Notes under the pieces: model-generated
What the model was told of the DNA's origin: nothing
The model's database searches: none
What the model saw: only the letters and a program-made list of their open reading frames with translations
Shown here: positions 50,201 to 59,553 of the stretch, in pieces
How positions within the stretch are numbered: position 1 is the stretch's first letter
How the letters are laid out: the number at the start of each line of letters is the position of its first letter
Program-made: the position numbers and the translations under genes
Source of the DNA: Acidimicrobiales bacterium
Lineage (GTDB): Bacteria > Actinomycetota > Acidimicrobiia > Acidimicrobiales > SZUA-35
Assembly: GCA_020630195.1 (NCBI GenBank)
Contig: JAHDBV010000007.1
Coordinates: 1 to 64,000 of the forward strand
Direction of reading: 5' to 3'
DNA: 64,000 nucleotides

Positions 50201-51484
50201 TCAGGGCACGAGGCAGGTCACGTCGAGCCCCGCACCGGACCGGTGGCGGCGGGTGCCGCGATCGATCGTGCAGCTCACGTCGGTGCCGTCGAGCGACCGG
50301 ACCCGCACGGCGGTGGCGTCGGGATGATCGTCGAGCAGGGCGACGTCGACGGGCAGACGGAGACGTTCGACCGTCGTGCCGGCGGGCGTGACGATCGAGA
50401 GCTCGACGGCGTCGGCCCCTTCGACCGCGAGGCTCGTGCGTTCCTGGACCTCGGCGAGCACCGACGGCGTCGCATCCCCGCCGCCCGGATCGGTGACGGC
50501 GAGCCCACCGGCCACGGCGAGCCCGAAGGCGCCGACGGCGAGGGCGCCGGCGGCGACCCGGCGGCGTGACTCGAACGCGGCCACGGAGCCCGTGGTCGGC
50601 TCGGGCTGCGGGCGCAGCTCGATGACGGGGGTGGGCAGGCGGACGGCGTCGTCGTGTTCGACCGGCACGTTCGCGCCACCGCGGGCGGCGCCGAGCTGGT
50701 CGGTGTCCGCGATGATCCCGTCGACCTTGGCCCCACGGAGATCGGCACCGCGCAGGTTCGCCCCGGTGAGGTCGGCCTCACGGAGATCGGCCATGCGAAG
50801 ATCGGCGCCCCGGAGATCGGCGCCCCAGAACTCGGCTTCCCGGAGATCGGCGCCGCGGAGATCGGCGGCGCGCAGCGACGTCTGCACGAGGCACGAACGA
50901 TGGAATCGGGCCCGGCGGAGGTCGGCGCGGTCGAGTGACGCGGCCGACAGATCGGCGCCGTCGAAGCAGCCACCATGGGCCCGCACCCGGAAGAGGCCGG
51001 CGCCGGCGAGGGTGGCCCCGGTGAGGTTCACCCCGGCGAGGTCGGCCTCGGTGAGGCGAGCGTCGGTGAGGTCGGACGCGGCCAGGTCGGCACGACGGAG
51101 GTCGGCGTTCGACAGGCGGGCGGAGCGCAACGAGCGCTGCCGGAGGTAGGCGCCGCGCAGGCGGGCGCCGTGCAGGTCGACGTTGTCCAGTTCGGTCTGG
51201 AGGGCGACCTCGGCCCGGACACGTCGGGCGGCCTGCTCGTCCGTGATGGCGATCGCGAGCGAGCCGACCACGACCACCGCACCGAAGGCGAGGAGTGCGA
51301 TCGGCAGGGGAGCGGTCAGGTCGACACCGGATCGGGTGGCGACGACGGTGACGAGGGCGGCTGCGGCCGTGGCGACGAGCAGACGGTCGACGGAGTGCCG
51401 GGTGACGAGGCGGTCGCGGACACGGACGGCCACGTTGCCGATGCCGGTGTCACGCCAGCGAGGGGTGGAGTTGGTGGGAACCAT
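50201..51484 (-). CDS. Membrane-anchored pentapeptide-repeat protein
   Basis: A 427-residue protein. Two membrane helices near residues 36-80 precede 27 or so A(D/N)Lxx pentapeptide repeats (about residues 90-245: ADLRGADLREAEFWGADL), which form a right-handed quadrilateral beta-helix. A third hydrophobic segment lies near residue 315 (VAAGALAVGAFGLAVAGGLAV), followed by a C-terminal domain of about 100 residues with a Cys pair (VSCTID, DVTCLV), probably outside the membrane. Function unknown. I placed the start at ATG 51484, since the residues before it are not protein-like. Confidence 0.75.
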   Translation of the reverse strand: MVPTNSTPRWRDTGIGNVAVRVRDRLVTRHSVDRLLVATAAAALVTVVATRSGVDLTAPLPIALLAFGAVVVVGSLAIAITDEQAARRVRAEVALQTELDNVDLHGARLRGAYLRQRSLRSARLSNADLRRADLAASDLTDARLTEADLAGVNLTGATLAGAGLFRVRAHGGCFDGADLSAASLDRADLRRARFHRSCLVQTSLRAADLRGADLREAEFWGADLRGADLRMADLREADLTGANLRGADLRGAKVDGIIADTDQLGAARGGANVPVEHDDAVRLPTPVIELRPQPEPTTGSVAAFESRRRVAAGALAVGAFGLAVAGGLAVTDPGGGDATPSVLAEVQERTSLAVEGADAVELSIVTPAGTTVERLRLPVDVALLDDHPDATAVRVRSLDGTDVSCTIDRGTRRHRSGAGLDVTCLVP

Positions 51485-51530
51485 GGCGTCCCCGTCGGCG
51501 CCGGTGTGCAGATCATGAGGGCGGCGGTGC

Positions 51531-51536
51531 GAGACT
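51531..51536 (+). promoter_or_regulatory. -10-like element, leaderless start of VOC protein
   Basis: GAGACT lies 6 bases before the ATG at 51543; no ribosome site is present. Confidence 0.35.
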
Positions 51537-51542
51537 CCGGTC

Positions 51543-51917
51543 ATGGCGACCCATCCCCGACTGAGTGCGATCACCCTCGCGGTCTCCGACATGGCCGCAT
51601 CGCTCGAGTTCTACGAGGTCCTCGGCGGTGTCGTCACCCACGGCGGCCCCGACTCGCCGTTCACCTCCATCCGGATCGGCGGAACCGATCTGCACGACGG
51701 CTCGTTCCTGAACCTGCAACTGCGGGCGGAGCCCGTCGTCGGCGGTTGGGGCCGGTGGATCCTCCACGTCGCCGATCCCGACGCGGTGCACGGCCGGATG
51801 GTCGAGGCCGGGCTCCGACCCGACGCGGCGCCCTCGGACGCGCCCTGGGGTGAGCGCTACTTCCATGTCCGTGATCCGGACGGTCACGAACTCAGTGTGA
51901 GCCGCCCCCTCGTCTGA
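51543..51917 (+). CDS. Glyoxalase/VOC-family protein
   Basis: A 124-residue single VOC module with the beta-alpha-beta-beta-beta halves of the family: LSAITLAVSDMAASLEFYEVLGG, then SFLNLQLR, and WILHVADPDAVHGRMVEAG followed by ERYFHVRDPDGHELSV, which carries the metal-binding positions. Members include glyoxalase I, dioxygenases and resistance proteins; I cannot tell which this is. It lies between the pentapeptide gene (divergent) and the GGDEF/EAL gene, with no sign of co-transcription. Confidence 0.8.
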   Translation: MATHPRLSAITLAVSDMAASLEFYEVLGGVVTHGGPDSPFTSIRIGGTDLHDGSFLNLQLRAEPVVGGWGRWILHVADPDAVHGRMVEAGLRPDAAPSDAPWGERYFHVRDPDGHELSVSRPLV

Positions 51918-51974
51918 GGAACTCATGGGTCATCTGCCTCATGAGTGGCCCGGTCGAGCCGATGGGGCGGGATC

Positions 51975-54788
51975 GTGTCGCCCCACCTCACCTCCCTGCG
52001 CGTCCGGCTGATCCTCGCCGCCATCGCGGTCGCGGCGGTCCCGCTGGGGCTGTTCGCGGTCATCGCGGCACAGCGCCAGGCCGATCTCGCGACCGACACC
52101 GCCTTCATCCGGCTCGAGGGCCAGGCCTCGGCTCAGACGGCCCGCCTGACGCAGATCCTCTCCGCCGATCTCGAGGTCGCGACCCTGCTCGCCGAGGATC
52201 CGGGACTCCGCCTCGCCATGGCGCAGGGCCCGGTCGGGGAGACCAACTTCCTGACCGAACGCACCGCCTCGCTCGACATCCGTTCCGTGGTGCGGTTGGA
52301 GAGCGGTCGAGCCATCACCGGGGTGCCCGCCGCCGCCCTCGAGCGCTTCGACAGCGGGATGATCTCGCCGACGTCGCCGATCGTGGCCGTCGACACGGGT
52401 GGCGCGAGCCCGTCGGGCTTCGTGCACGTGGCGATCCCCGGATTCGCCGGGTCCGACGGCACCGGCCGCAGTCTCCTGGTCGAGTTCGATCTCGCCGACG
52501 TCACCGAACTCGGGCGGGACTACTCCGGCCTGTCGGCCACCGGTGAGACGAGCGTCGCCCAGCGCAACGCCGACGGTTCGGCCTCGTTCGTCGCCCCGCT
52601 GCGCTTCCGCGACGACGCCGTGTTGAACATCGAGGTCCCGGCACACCGCACCGACATGCCCGTCATCCGGGCCGTCAATGGCGAGCCGGCCCGCTTCACC
52701 GACACCGTCGACTACCGCAACGAGCCGGTGCTGGCCGTGACCCGCAGCGAGCCCGTGAGTGGCTGGGGCGTGGTCGTCAAGATGGACCGGGCCGAAGCCC
52801 TCGACAGCGTCGGGCAGTACCGCTCCGCACTCGTCGGCGCTCTCGTCGCCGGTGTCGGCCTCGCGGCGCTGTTCGCGATGTTCCTCGGGACCAGGCTCGT
52901 GCGTCCCATCCGCGACGTGGTCGCCATGACCCGCCGGATCGGTGGTGGCGATCTCGACGGACGGATCGACTCCAGACGTGGTGACGAGGTCGGTGACCTC
53001 GCCCGCGCCGTCGACCGGATGGCCGGCCGCCTCCGAGCCGCCGACCACGCGGCGCGTGTGCGCGAGGCGGAGATCGGATCGATGCACACCCGGATGCGCG
53101 CCGTGTTCGACGGTGCCGCCGACGCGATCCTCGACGTCGACGACGGCTTCGTCGTGGTCGAGGCCAACCCGGCCGCGGAGGATCTCTTCGGCGCCGAGGT
53201 GGTCGGCCAGCCGGTGGCCCGACTCTTCCTGCCGGGGATGCGGGCGACCGACCCGCGTGACCCGCTCGTCCGCCTCGTCGAGGTCGCCGATGCCGCCGGA
53301 GAGGACGAACCCGGGACCGACCGCAGCTCCGAGGCCTGCCGCCTGCTCGTCGCCGGTGACCACGGACTCCGACATCTCACGGTGTCGGCGTCGTGGCATC
53401 GCGCCGCGGACGCTCGCGGTCTGACCCTGATCGCACGCGACGAGACCGATCGGATCGCCCACCAGCGGGCGCTGCGGTACCAGGCCTCGCACGACGCCCT
53501 CACCGGGCTCGCCAACCGGACCGAGATCGTCCGCCGTCTCGAGCAGGCGCTCGACGACGACGCCCCGCTCGCCGTCTTCTTCGTCGATCTCGACCGCTTC
53601 AAGATGGTCAACGACACACAGGGCCACGCGGTGGGCGACGAGGTGCTGCGTCAGACGGCGGACCGCCTCCGGAACCTGACCCGGGAGGCTGACGAGATCG
53701 CCCGCTACGGAGGCGATGAGTTCGTCATCCTCTGCCGTAGCTGCGACGCCGATCAGATGGCGCTCGCCACGGCCAACCGCCTCGTGCGGGCCCTGTCCGA
53801 ACCGATCGAGACCGGCATCGGGCCGATCCGGCTGAGCGTCAGCATCGGCGTCGTGCCGCCCTCGGCACTCGAGTGCGACGCATCCGAGGCCCTGATCCGG
53901 GCCGACCTCGCGATGTACCGGGCGAAGGACCGCGGCCGCGATCGCTACGCCATCTACACACCGGACCTCGCCTCGGCCCAGGCCCGACGCAACACCCTCG
54001 AGCTCGCCTTGCGCAAGGCGATCGAAGACGGCGCCGTCGATCTGCACTACCAGCCCGTCGTCGACCTCGCGTCGGGCTCCGTCGCCGGCTTCGAGGCCCT
54101 CGCCCGTTGGGAACTCGACGGCCAGATGGTCTCGCCGGCCGAGTTCATCCCCCTCGCCGAGGAGACCGGGCTGATCGTCCCGCTCGGTCGCCAACTCCTC
54201 CGCCGGGCGATGCACGCGACTCACGGGTGGCAGAGCCGACATCCGGGATGTCGTGTCGCCGTGAACCTCTCGGCTCGTGAACTCGCCGAAGACGACCTCG
54301 TCGACGCGGTGTCCGTGCTGCTCGGCGAGTCGGGGGTCGACCCGGCGCTCGTGACCCTCGAGATCACCGAGACCGCCGTCATGGAGAACCTCGGCGACGC
54401 CGTGCGGACCCTCGACGCACTCCGCGGCATGGGTCTGCGGATCTCCCTCGACGACTTCGGTACGGGATTCTCATCGCTCAGCCACCTGCGCCAGCTCCCC
54501 GTCGACACCGTCAAGATCGACCGGACCTTCATCGCCGAGCTCGACGACATCTCGACCACGGCGAGCGTGGTCGACGTGGTGCTCGGCCTCGGCGCGTCGC
54601 TCGGCCTGTTCGTCGTGGCCGAGGGCATCGAGACCGACGCCCAGGCGGTTGCGTACCGATCAGCGGGCGGTTCGTTCGCCCAGGGCTACCGCTTCTCGAA
54701 GCCGCTGCCGCTGGCGGACGCCCTCGATGCGATCCCGGGCATCCACGCCGACATGCGTGAGATCGCCGCGCTGCCCGACCTCTACTGA
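51975..54788 (+). CDS. GGDEF-EAL signalling protein with Cache-like sensor, HAMP and PAS
   Basis: A 937-residue membrane sensor for c-di-GMP turnover. In order: TM1 (about residues 10-30), an extracytoplasmic Cache-like sensor (30-275), TM2 (about 280-302), HAMP (303-355), PAS (about 375-470), GGDEF (about 495-660) and EAL (about 670-930). GGDEF is intact (RYGGDEF near 579) and is preceded by READ, an RxxD product-inhibition site at the usual five-residue distance. EAL is intact (FEALARWE near 706), so it could both make and break c-di-GMP. GTG 51975 is chosen because it begins just before the first membrane helix. Confidence 0.9.
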   Translation: MSPHLTSLRVRLILAAIAVAAVPLGLFAVIAAQRQADLATDTAFIRLEGQASAQTARLTQILSADLEVATLLAEDPGLRLAMAQGPVGETNFLTERTASLDIRSVVRLESGRAITGVPAAALERFDSGMISPTSPIVAVDTGGASPSGFVHVAIPGFAGSDGTGRSLLVEFDLADVTELGRDYSGLSATGETSVAQRNADGSASFVAPLRFRDDAVLNIEVPAHRTDMPVIRAVNGEPARFTDTVDYRNEPVLAVTRSEPVSGWGVVVKMDRAEALDSVGQYRSALVGALVAGVGLAALFAMFLGTRLVRPIRDVVAMTRRIGGGDLDGRIDSRRGDEVGDLARAVDRMAGRLRAADHAARVREAEIGSMHTRMRAVFDGAADAILDVDDGFVVVEANPAAEDLFGAEVVGQPVARLFLPGMRATDPRDPLVRLVEVADAAGEDEPGTDRSSEACRLLVAGDHGLRHLTVSASWHRAADARGLTLIARDETDRIAHQRALRYQASHDALTGLANRTEIVRRLEQALDDDAPLAVFFVDLDRFKMVNDTQGHAVGDEVLRQTADRLRNLTREADEIARYGGDEFVILCRSCDADQMALATANRLVRALSEPIETGIGPIRLSVSIGVVPPSALECDASEALIRADLAMYRAKDRGRDRYAIYTPDLASAQARRNTLELALRKAIEDGAVDLHYQPVVDLASGSVAGFEALARWELDGQMVSPAEFIPLAEETGLIVPLGRQLLRRAMHATHGWQSRHPGCRVAVNLSARELAEDDLVDAVSVLLGESGVDPALVTLEITETAVMENLGDAVRTLDALRGMGLRISLDDFGTGFSSLSHLRQLPVDTVKIDRTFIAELDDISTTASVVDVVLGLGASLGLFVVAEGIETDAQAVAYRSAGGSFAQGYRFSKPLPLADALDAIPGIHADMREIAALPDLY

Positions 54789-55360
54789 GCGTCGGCTGCC
54801 GGTCGCTCGACCGGCGTCGTGTTCGCGACGAACGCCTCCGCCCAGGCCCCGAGACCCTCGACGGCGTCGGGTGCGACGTCGCGGTCGACGAGCGACTCGA
54901 AGGCCTTCGCCACACTGAGCGGTTCGTGGATCGTGCAGCCCATGTGGGTGAAGATCATGCGGAGGATCTCGAGCCCGCCGGCGCCGCCCTTGCTCCCCGG
55001 CGACGCGGAGAGCAGGCCGATGCGGCGGGGACGGAACGCGAACATGTCGGCGCGTGACACCCAGTCGATGGTGTTCTTGAGGACGCCGCTCGGGCCGCCG
55101 TTGTACTCGGGGCTCGCGATCACCACGGCGTCGGCGGCGGCGATGCGCTCATGGAGCCGCAATGCGGCCTCGGGTGCGCCGTCCCGCTCCTCCAGATCGC
55201 CGTCGTAGAGCGGCAGCGGGAAGCGGCCGAGCTCGACGTGGTCGACCTCGGCGCCGGCGGCGGCGAACGCCCGGCCTGCAGCGAGGGCGAGCCGGGTGTT
55301 CAGCGAGTCGGCGCGGGTCGACCCGGACAATGTGACGATGCGGATGGGGGCGTCGGTCAT
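54782..55360 (-). CDS. NADPH-dependent FMN reductase-family protein
   Basis: A 192-residue flavodoxin-like FMN reductase. The FMN-phosphate loop GSTRADSLNTRLA is at about residues 13-25, and the SPEYNGGPSGVLKNTIDW segment with the SASPGSKGGAGGLE loop is typical. It reduces FMN or a quinone/azo compound with NAD(P)H; the target is unknown. Its stop overlaps the convergent GGDEF/EAL stop by 7 bases. The ATG at 55360 lies in a GC-rich region without a strong ribosome site. Confidence 0.82.
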   Translation of the reverse strand: MTDAPIRIVTLSGSTRADSLNTRLALAAGRAFAAAGAEVDHVELGRFPLPLYDGDLEERDGAPEAALRLHERIAAADAVVIASPEYNGGPSGVLKNTIDWVSRADMFAFRPRRIGLLSASPGSKGGAGGLEILRMIFTHMGCTIHEPLSVAKAFESLVDRDVAPDAVEGLGAWAEAFVANTTPVERPAADAQ

Positions 55361-55418
55361 GGCCCGACCCTACGGTCCGGCAGCGCCGGCCCGGGGATCG
55401 CGTCCCGGGCGCCGGGAC

Positions 55419-57686
55419 TCAGCCCTGCGACAGCGCCCGCCACACCCGTTCCGGGGTGGTCGGGATGTCGACGTGGCGGATGCCGAGATGCGACAGCGCA
55501 TCGACCACGGCGTTCTGCACCGCCGGTGTCGCTCCGATCGTGCCCGACTCGCCGATGCCCTTCGCCCCGAGCGGATTGTGGGGTGTCGGTGTCACGTTCG
55601 GAACCCGGTCGAAGGCCGGCAGCTCGCTCGCCGCGGGGATGCCGTAGTCCATGAAGTTCGACGTGAGCGGGTTGCCGTCGGCGTCGTAGACGAACTCCTC
55701 GATGAGCGCCTGGGCGATGCCCTGGGCGAGCCCTCCGTGGACCTGGCCGTCGACGAGCATCGGATTGACGATCGTGCCGGCGTCGTCGACCGCGACGTGG
55801 CGCACGAGGCTCACCTCACCGAGGTCGGGATCGACCTCGACGACGGCGATGTGGGCACCGAAGGGGAACGTGGCGCCACCCGGCTGGAAGTCGTGCTCGG
55901 TTCGCAGGCCCGGCACGTCGTCCTCGGTCTCCTCGATCGCCTTCGCGGCCACCTCGGCCCAGCCGACGTCGACCGTCGGCGTCCCGGCCACGTGGAACCG
56001 ACCCGTGGTGGTGTCGAGCGTGATGTCGTCGGGATTCGCCTCGAGGAGATCGGCCGCGAGCTGGCGACCGCGCTCGACCGCGTCGAGCGATGCCCCCCGT
56101 ACGGCCGAACCGCCGACCTGGAGCGACTTCGACCCGCCGGTGCCGCCACCGCGGGGCACCTCGTCGGTGTCGCCGTGGCGGACCTCGATCCGGTCGAACG
56201 GGATGCCCGTCACGTCGGAGGCGATCATGGCGAAGCTCGTGTGGTGGCCCTGGCCATGGGCCGAGGAGCCGGTCAGGACCGTGGCGGAGCCGTCGGGATG
56301 CACCGTGATCGACCCGAACTCCTCGTTGCTCATCGGGTTCGTGATCTCGACGTACAGCGACATGCCGATCCCGAGCAGGGGTCCGTCACCGTTGGCCCGC
56401 CGCTCGGCCTGCTCGGCCCGGAGCCCGTCGTAGCCGGCCTCGGCGAGCGCCCGGTCGAGCACCGTCGAGTAGGCCCCCGAATCCATGTTGGCGCCCGCGG
56501 AGGTCGTGAGCGGGAAGGCCTCGTCGGGCCAGGCGTTGCGGCGACGGACCTCGGCCGGATCCATGCCGATCTCGGCGGCGTACAGGTCGACCATGCGCTC
56601 GATGGCCGCGGCCGCCTCGGGCCGACCGGCACCGCGGTAGGCCCCCATCGGCACGGTGTTGGTGATCACCGACGTGGCGGAGAACTGCACCGTCGGGATG
56701 TCGTACACCCCGGTCGCCATCTGGCCGGTGATGAACGGCAGTACCGAGCCGATCGCCGGATACCCGCCGCCGTCCTGGGTGATGTGGAGTCGGTAGACCG
56801 AGATGTTCCCCTCGGCGTCGCCGCCCAGGGTGGCTTCGAAGTCCTGGCCGCGTCCGTGGACGAGCCCGAGCATCGATTCGGTCCGGGTCTCGGCCCAGCG
56901 GACCGGTTGCCCGAGCCGCATGGCGAGCATGCCGACCACGATGTCCTCGGGGTAGCCACCGTTCTTGGCGCCGAAGCCGCCGCCGACGTCGGGACAGATG
57001 ATCCGCACGGCCGCCGGGTCGAGTCCGGTGTGTCGGGCGACGGCATCGCGGGTGCCGTGTGCACCCTGCGTCGTCGACCACTGGGTGAGCCGTTCGCCGT
57101 CCCAGCTGGCCGCGGTCGAGCGGGGCTCGAGTGGGCAGGGGGCGAGGCGCTGGTTGCGGAACGACAACGAGACCCGCACGTCGCAGGCGTCCATCGGGTC
57201 GTCGTCGGGCTTCTGGAACGGCAACTGGAACACGACGTTCGTGCCGGCGTCGGGGAAGACGGGGTCGGCGTCGGCCGCGGTCTTGGGATCGATGACCGCG
57301 GGCAGCGGGTCGTAGTCGATGACGACGAGCTCGGCGGCGTCGACCCCGGCCGCTCGGTCGGTGGTGACCACGGCCGCCACCGGCTCGCCGACGAAGCGGA
57401 CCGTGTCGGTGGCGAGGTGGGTGCGCAGCATCGACTGGTTGAGCAGCGGCATGTCGGGTGGGAACGGTTCGAGACCGAGATCGGCGGCGGTGAACACCCC
57501 GACGACACCGTCGGCGCTGGTCGCGTCGCTCGTGTCGACCGTGATACGGGCATGCGCCATGGTGGAGCGGACGAACGTCACGTGCAGGGCGCCCTCGGGA
57601 GCGAGATCGTCGACGTAGGACCCTCCGACCGTGAGGAGCTCGGGATCCTCGTTGCGTTCGACCCGCGTGCCGATCAGTCCGACCAT
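55419..57686 (-). CDS. CoxL-type (xanthine dehydrogenase family) molybdenum-binding subunit
   Basis: A 755-residue molybdopterin-cytosine-dinucleotide-binding large subunit. Domain order is normal: the N-terminal a/b hammerhead domain (LIGTRVERNEDPELLTVGGSYVDD), then the two molybdenum domains with GGGFGAKNG, GAYRGAGRPEA and KGIGESGTIGATPA. The active-site loop AYRGAGR is the form II type, so CO oxidation (loop AYxCSFR) is not expected; aldehydes, purines or other heterocycles are. GGGGAGG lies about 7 bases before the ATG. No FAD (CoxM) or FeS (CoxS) subunit is adjacent, so these must be supplied from elsewhere. Confidence 0.85.
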   Translation of the reverse strand: MVGLIGTRVERNEDPELLTVGGSYVDDLAPEGALHVTFVRSTMAHARITVDTSDATSADGVVGVFTAADLGLEPFPPDMPLLNQSMLRTHLATDTVRFVGEPVAAVVTTDRAAGVDAAELVVIDYDPLPAVIDPKTAADADPVFPDAGTNVVFQLPFQKPDDDPMDACDVRVSLSFRNQRLAPCPLEPRSTAASWDGERLTQWSTTQGAHGTRDAVARHTGLDPAAVRIICPDVGGGFGAKNGGYPEDIVVGMLAMRLGQPVRWAETRTESMLGLVHGRGQDFEATLGGDAEGNISVYRLHITQDGGGYPAIGSVLPFITGQMATGVYDIPTVQFSATSVITNTVPMGAYRGAGRPEAAAAIERMVDLYAAEIGMDPAEVRRRNAWPDEAFPLTTSAGANMDSGAYSTVLDRALAEAGYDGLRAEQAERRANGDGPLLGIGMSLYVEITNPMSNEEFGSITVHPDGSATVLTGSSAHGQGHHTSFAMIASDVTGIPFDRIEVRHGDTDEVPRGGGTGGSKSLQVGGSAVRGASLDAVERGRQLAADLLEANPDDITLDTTTGRFHVAGTPTVDVGWAEVAAKAIEETEDDVPGLRTEHDFQPGGATFPFGAHIAVVEVDPDLGEVSLVRHVAVDDAGTIVNPMLVDGQVHGGLAQGIAQALIEEFVYDADGNPLTSNFMDYGIPAASELPAFDRVPNVTPTPHNPLGAKGIGESGTIGATPAVQNAVVDALSHLGIRHVDIPTTPERVWRALSQG

Positions 57687-57830
57687 CGTGGTTGCCTCCC
57701 CGCCCGCCGCGACCCTCGGGCGGAGCGTGTCGGCATCCTGCCACACCGACCCCCTCGGCTCCGCTTTCCGGATCCGACGTGCGGTGACCACGGGCGTCGG
57801 GGGTTCCCGGACGCCGGCCGGAGCCGCCAC

Positions 57831-57836
57831 TAGGGT
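57831..57836 (+). promoter_or_regulatory. -10-like element, leaderless start of lipoprotein
   Basis: TAGGGT is 6 bases before the ATG at 57843. Confidence 0.45.
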
Positions 57837-57842
57837 CGATCC

Positions 57843-58859
57843 ATGGTCACCCGCAGCGTCCCGACCAGGTCCGTCGTGCTCGCCGTCAGTCTCGCGGCGA
57901 CGGCGACGCTCGCCGCCTGTGGCGGTGGGCCCGGCGAGATCACGTTGGCCGATCCGACCACGACCACGGCGCCGCCGGACGACTCGACGACCACGTCGAG
58001 CGCACCCGCGGAGGCCACATCGACCACGACGGCCGCGATCGAGGCGGCGGCGACCTCCACGACCCTGGCCGACAGCGGGGTCGAGCTGCTCGAGATCGAC
58101 CCCGCCTGGGTCGAGCAGCCGGAACGGTTCCGGGTGTTCGGCGTCGACGCCGACGACACGCTCAACGTGCGGTCGGCTCCGAGCCTCGACGGCGAGATCC
58201 TCACGGCGCTCCCGCCGGACGCCACCGGACTCGTCCTCTACGACCAGAACGAGAACGACGGCACCCGCAACTGGTGGCTGGTGCAGCTCGTCACGGCCGA
58301 CGGCACGGTCGGCGCCGGCTGGGTGGCGCAGTCGTTCACCCGTCCCGTCGCCGTGTCCCTCGAACAGCAGGGCACCCCCGACACCGTCGCCGCCCCGTTG
58401 GCCCTCGACATCGTCGAACGGCTCACCGACCGCGACGCGCTCGCCGCCCGGGTCGGCGAGGCCGGCCTGCTGATCTCCCCGGACGGCTTCATCGATCTCG
58501 ACGCCGACGTGGTGCTCACCGCCGAGGAGGTGGCCGGCTCCGACGAGGAATTCCTGTGGGGCTACACCGACGGGGAGGGAGCACCGATCGAGTCGACGGT
58601 CACGGGCATCCTCGAGTCGATGGCCGCCTCGAACGCCGTCGTCGCCACCGAGGTCATCGGCCATGACACGACCGTCGGCGCCGGCAACACGATCAACAAC
58701 GTCGCCGAGGCCTTCCCCGGCGCCCGCCTCGTCGAGTTCCACTTCTCCGGCACCGAGTTCTACGGCGGACTCGACTGGTCGAGTCTGCGGGTGATCATCG
58801 ACACGAGTGGTGCCGAGCCGGTCCTGCTCGCACTCGTGGCCGACGCCTGGACGGTCTGA
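57843..58859 (+). CDS. Lipoprotein with SH3b-like domain
   Basis: A 338-residue exported lipoprotein. The signal peptide ends in a lipobox L-A-A-C at residues 23-26, so Cys26 would be acylated. A Thr/Ser/Ala-rich stalk follows to about residue 78. Residues about 98-165 look like an SH3b domain (DTLNVRSAPSLDGEILTAL ... WVAQSF), known to bind cell-wall components. The C-terminal 160 residues are a separate globular domain with no family I recognise. It is convergent with the thiol peroxidase gene, with a hairpin between. Confidence 0.7.
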   Translation: MVTRSVPTRSVVLAVSLAATATLAACGGGPGEITLADPTTTTAPPDDSTTTSSAPAEATSTTTAAIEAAATSTTLADSGVELLEIDPAWVEQPERFRVFGVDADDTLNVRSAPSLDGEILTALPPDATGLVLYDQNENDGTRNWWLVQLVTADGTVGAGWVAQSFTRPVAVSLEQQGTPDTVAAPLALDIVERLTDRDALAARVGEAGLLISPDGFIDLDADVVLTAEEVAGSDEEFLWGYTDGEGAPIESTVTGILESMAASNAVVATEVIGHDTTVGAGNTINNVAEAFPGARLVEFHFSGTEFYGGLDWSSLRVIIDTSGAEPVLLALVADAWTV

Positions 58860-58882
58860 GGCGGCAGCCCGGGCGCGAACGA

Positions 58883-58907
58883 GCCCGACCCCACGAAGGG
58901 ATCGGGC
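58883..58907. terminator. Bidirectional terminator-like hairpin
   Basis: GCCCGA-CCC pairs with GGG-TCGGGC (one mismatch) around an ACGAA loop, midway between the stops of the lipoprotein and thiol peroxidase genes. Confidence 0.5.
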
Positions 58908-58934
58908 CCATCGACGTTCCAGGGGTGAGGTGGC

Positions 58935-59435
58935 TCAGCCCAGGGCGGTGATGGCTGCGTCGTAGTCGGGCTCGTCGGCGATCTCACCGACGAGCTCGGA
59001 GTGCAGCACGGTGCCGTCGGTGTCGAGCACCACGACGGCCCGGGCGCACAGCCCGGCGAAGACGCCCTCGCCGACCTTCACGCCGTAGTCCTCCTGGAAC
59101 CCGGGGGAGCGGAACGTCGAGGCGGTCGAGGCGTTCTCGATCCCCTCGGCGCCGCAGAAGCGCCCCTGGGCGAACGGCAGGTCGGCCGACACGTTGACGA
59201 TCTTGGTGTTGTCCATCTCGGCGGCGCGGGCGTTGAACGTCCGGACCGAGGTGGCACACGTCGGGGTGTCGACGCTCGGGAAGATGTTGAGCACCACGCG
59301 GCTGCCGGCGAGGGACTCCTTGGTGACGGGACCGAGGTCGCCACCGGTGAGGGTGAAATCGGGTGCGGCGGAGCCGACGGCGGGCACCTCGCCGACGGTG
59401 TCCATCGGGTTGCCGCGGAGTGTGATCGTTGCCAT
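58935..59435 (-). CDS. tpx: Thiol peroxidase
   Basis: A 166-residue Tpx-type peroxiredoxin that reduces hydroperoxides with thioredoxin. The peroxidatic Cys60 is in SVDTPTCATSVRTFN and the resolving Cys94 in GRFCGAEG, the 34-residue spacing of the atypical two-cysteine Tpx class. The N-terminus (GNPMDTVGEVPAVGSAAPDFTLT) is the standard one. GAGAGAGA about 8 bases before the ATG may serve as a ribosome site. It lies 118 bases downstream of mftC on the same strand. Confidence 0.9.
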   Translation of the reverse strand: MATITLRGNPMDTVGEVPAVGSAAPDFTLTGGDLGPVTKESLAGSRVVLNIFPSVDTPTCATSVRTFNARAAEMDNTKIVNVSADLPFAQGRFCGAEGIENASTASTFRSPGFQEDYGVKVGEGVFAGLCARAVVVLDTDGTVLHSELVGEIADEPDYDAAITALG

Positions 59436-59553
59436 GGGGGTCTCTCTCTCGGGACGGCACCGGGTCGCCCGGCACCGGGATCGGGAACGTGGCGGAGACT
59501 AGGGCAGCCGCTCGCGCTTCGTCAGACGACCGGACCCCCGGCGGTGTGCTGGT

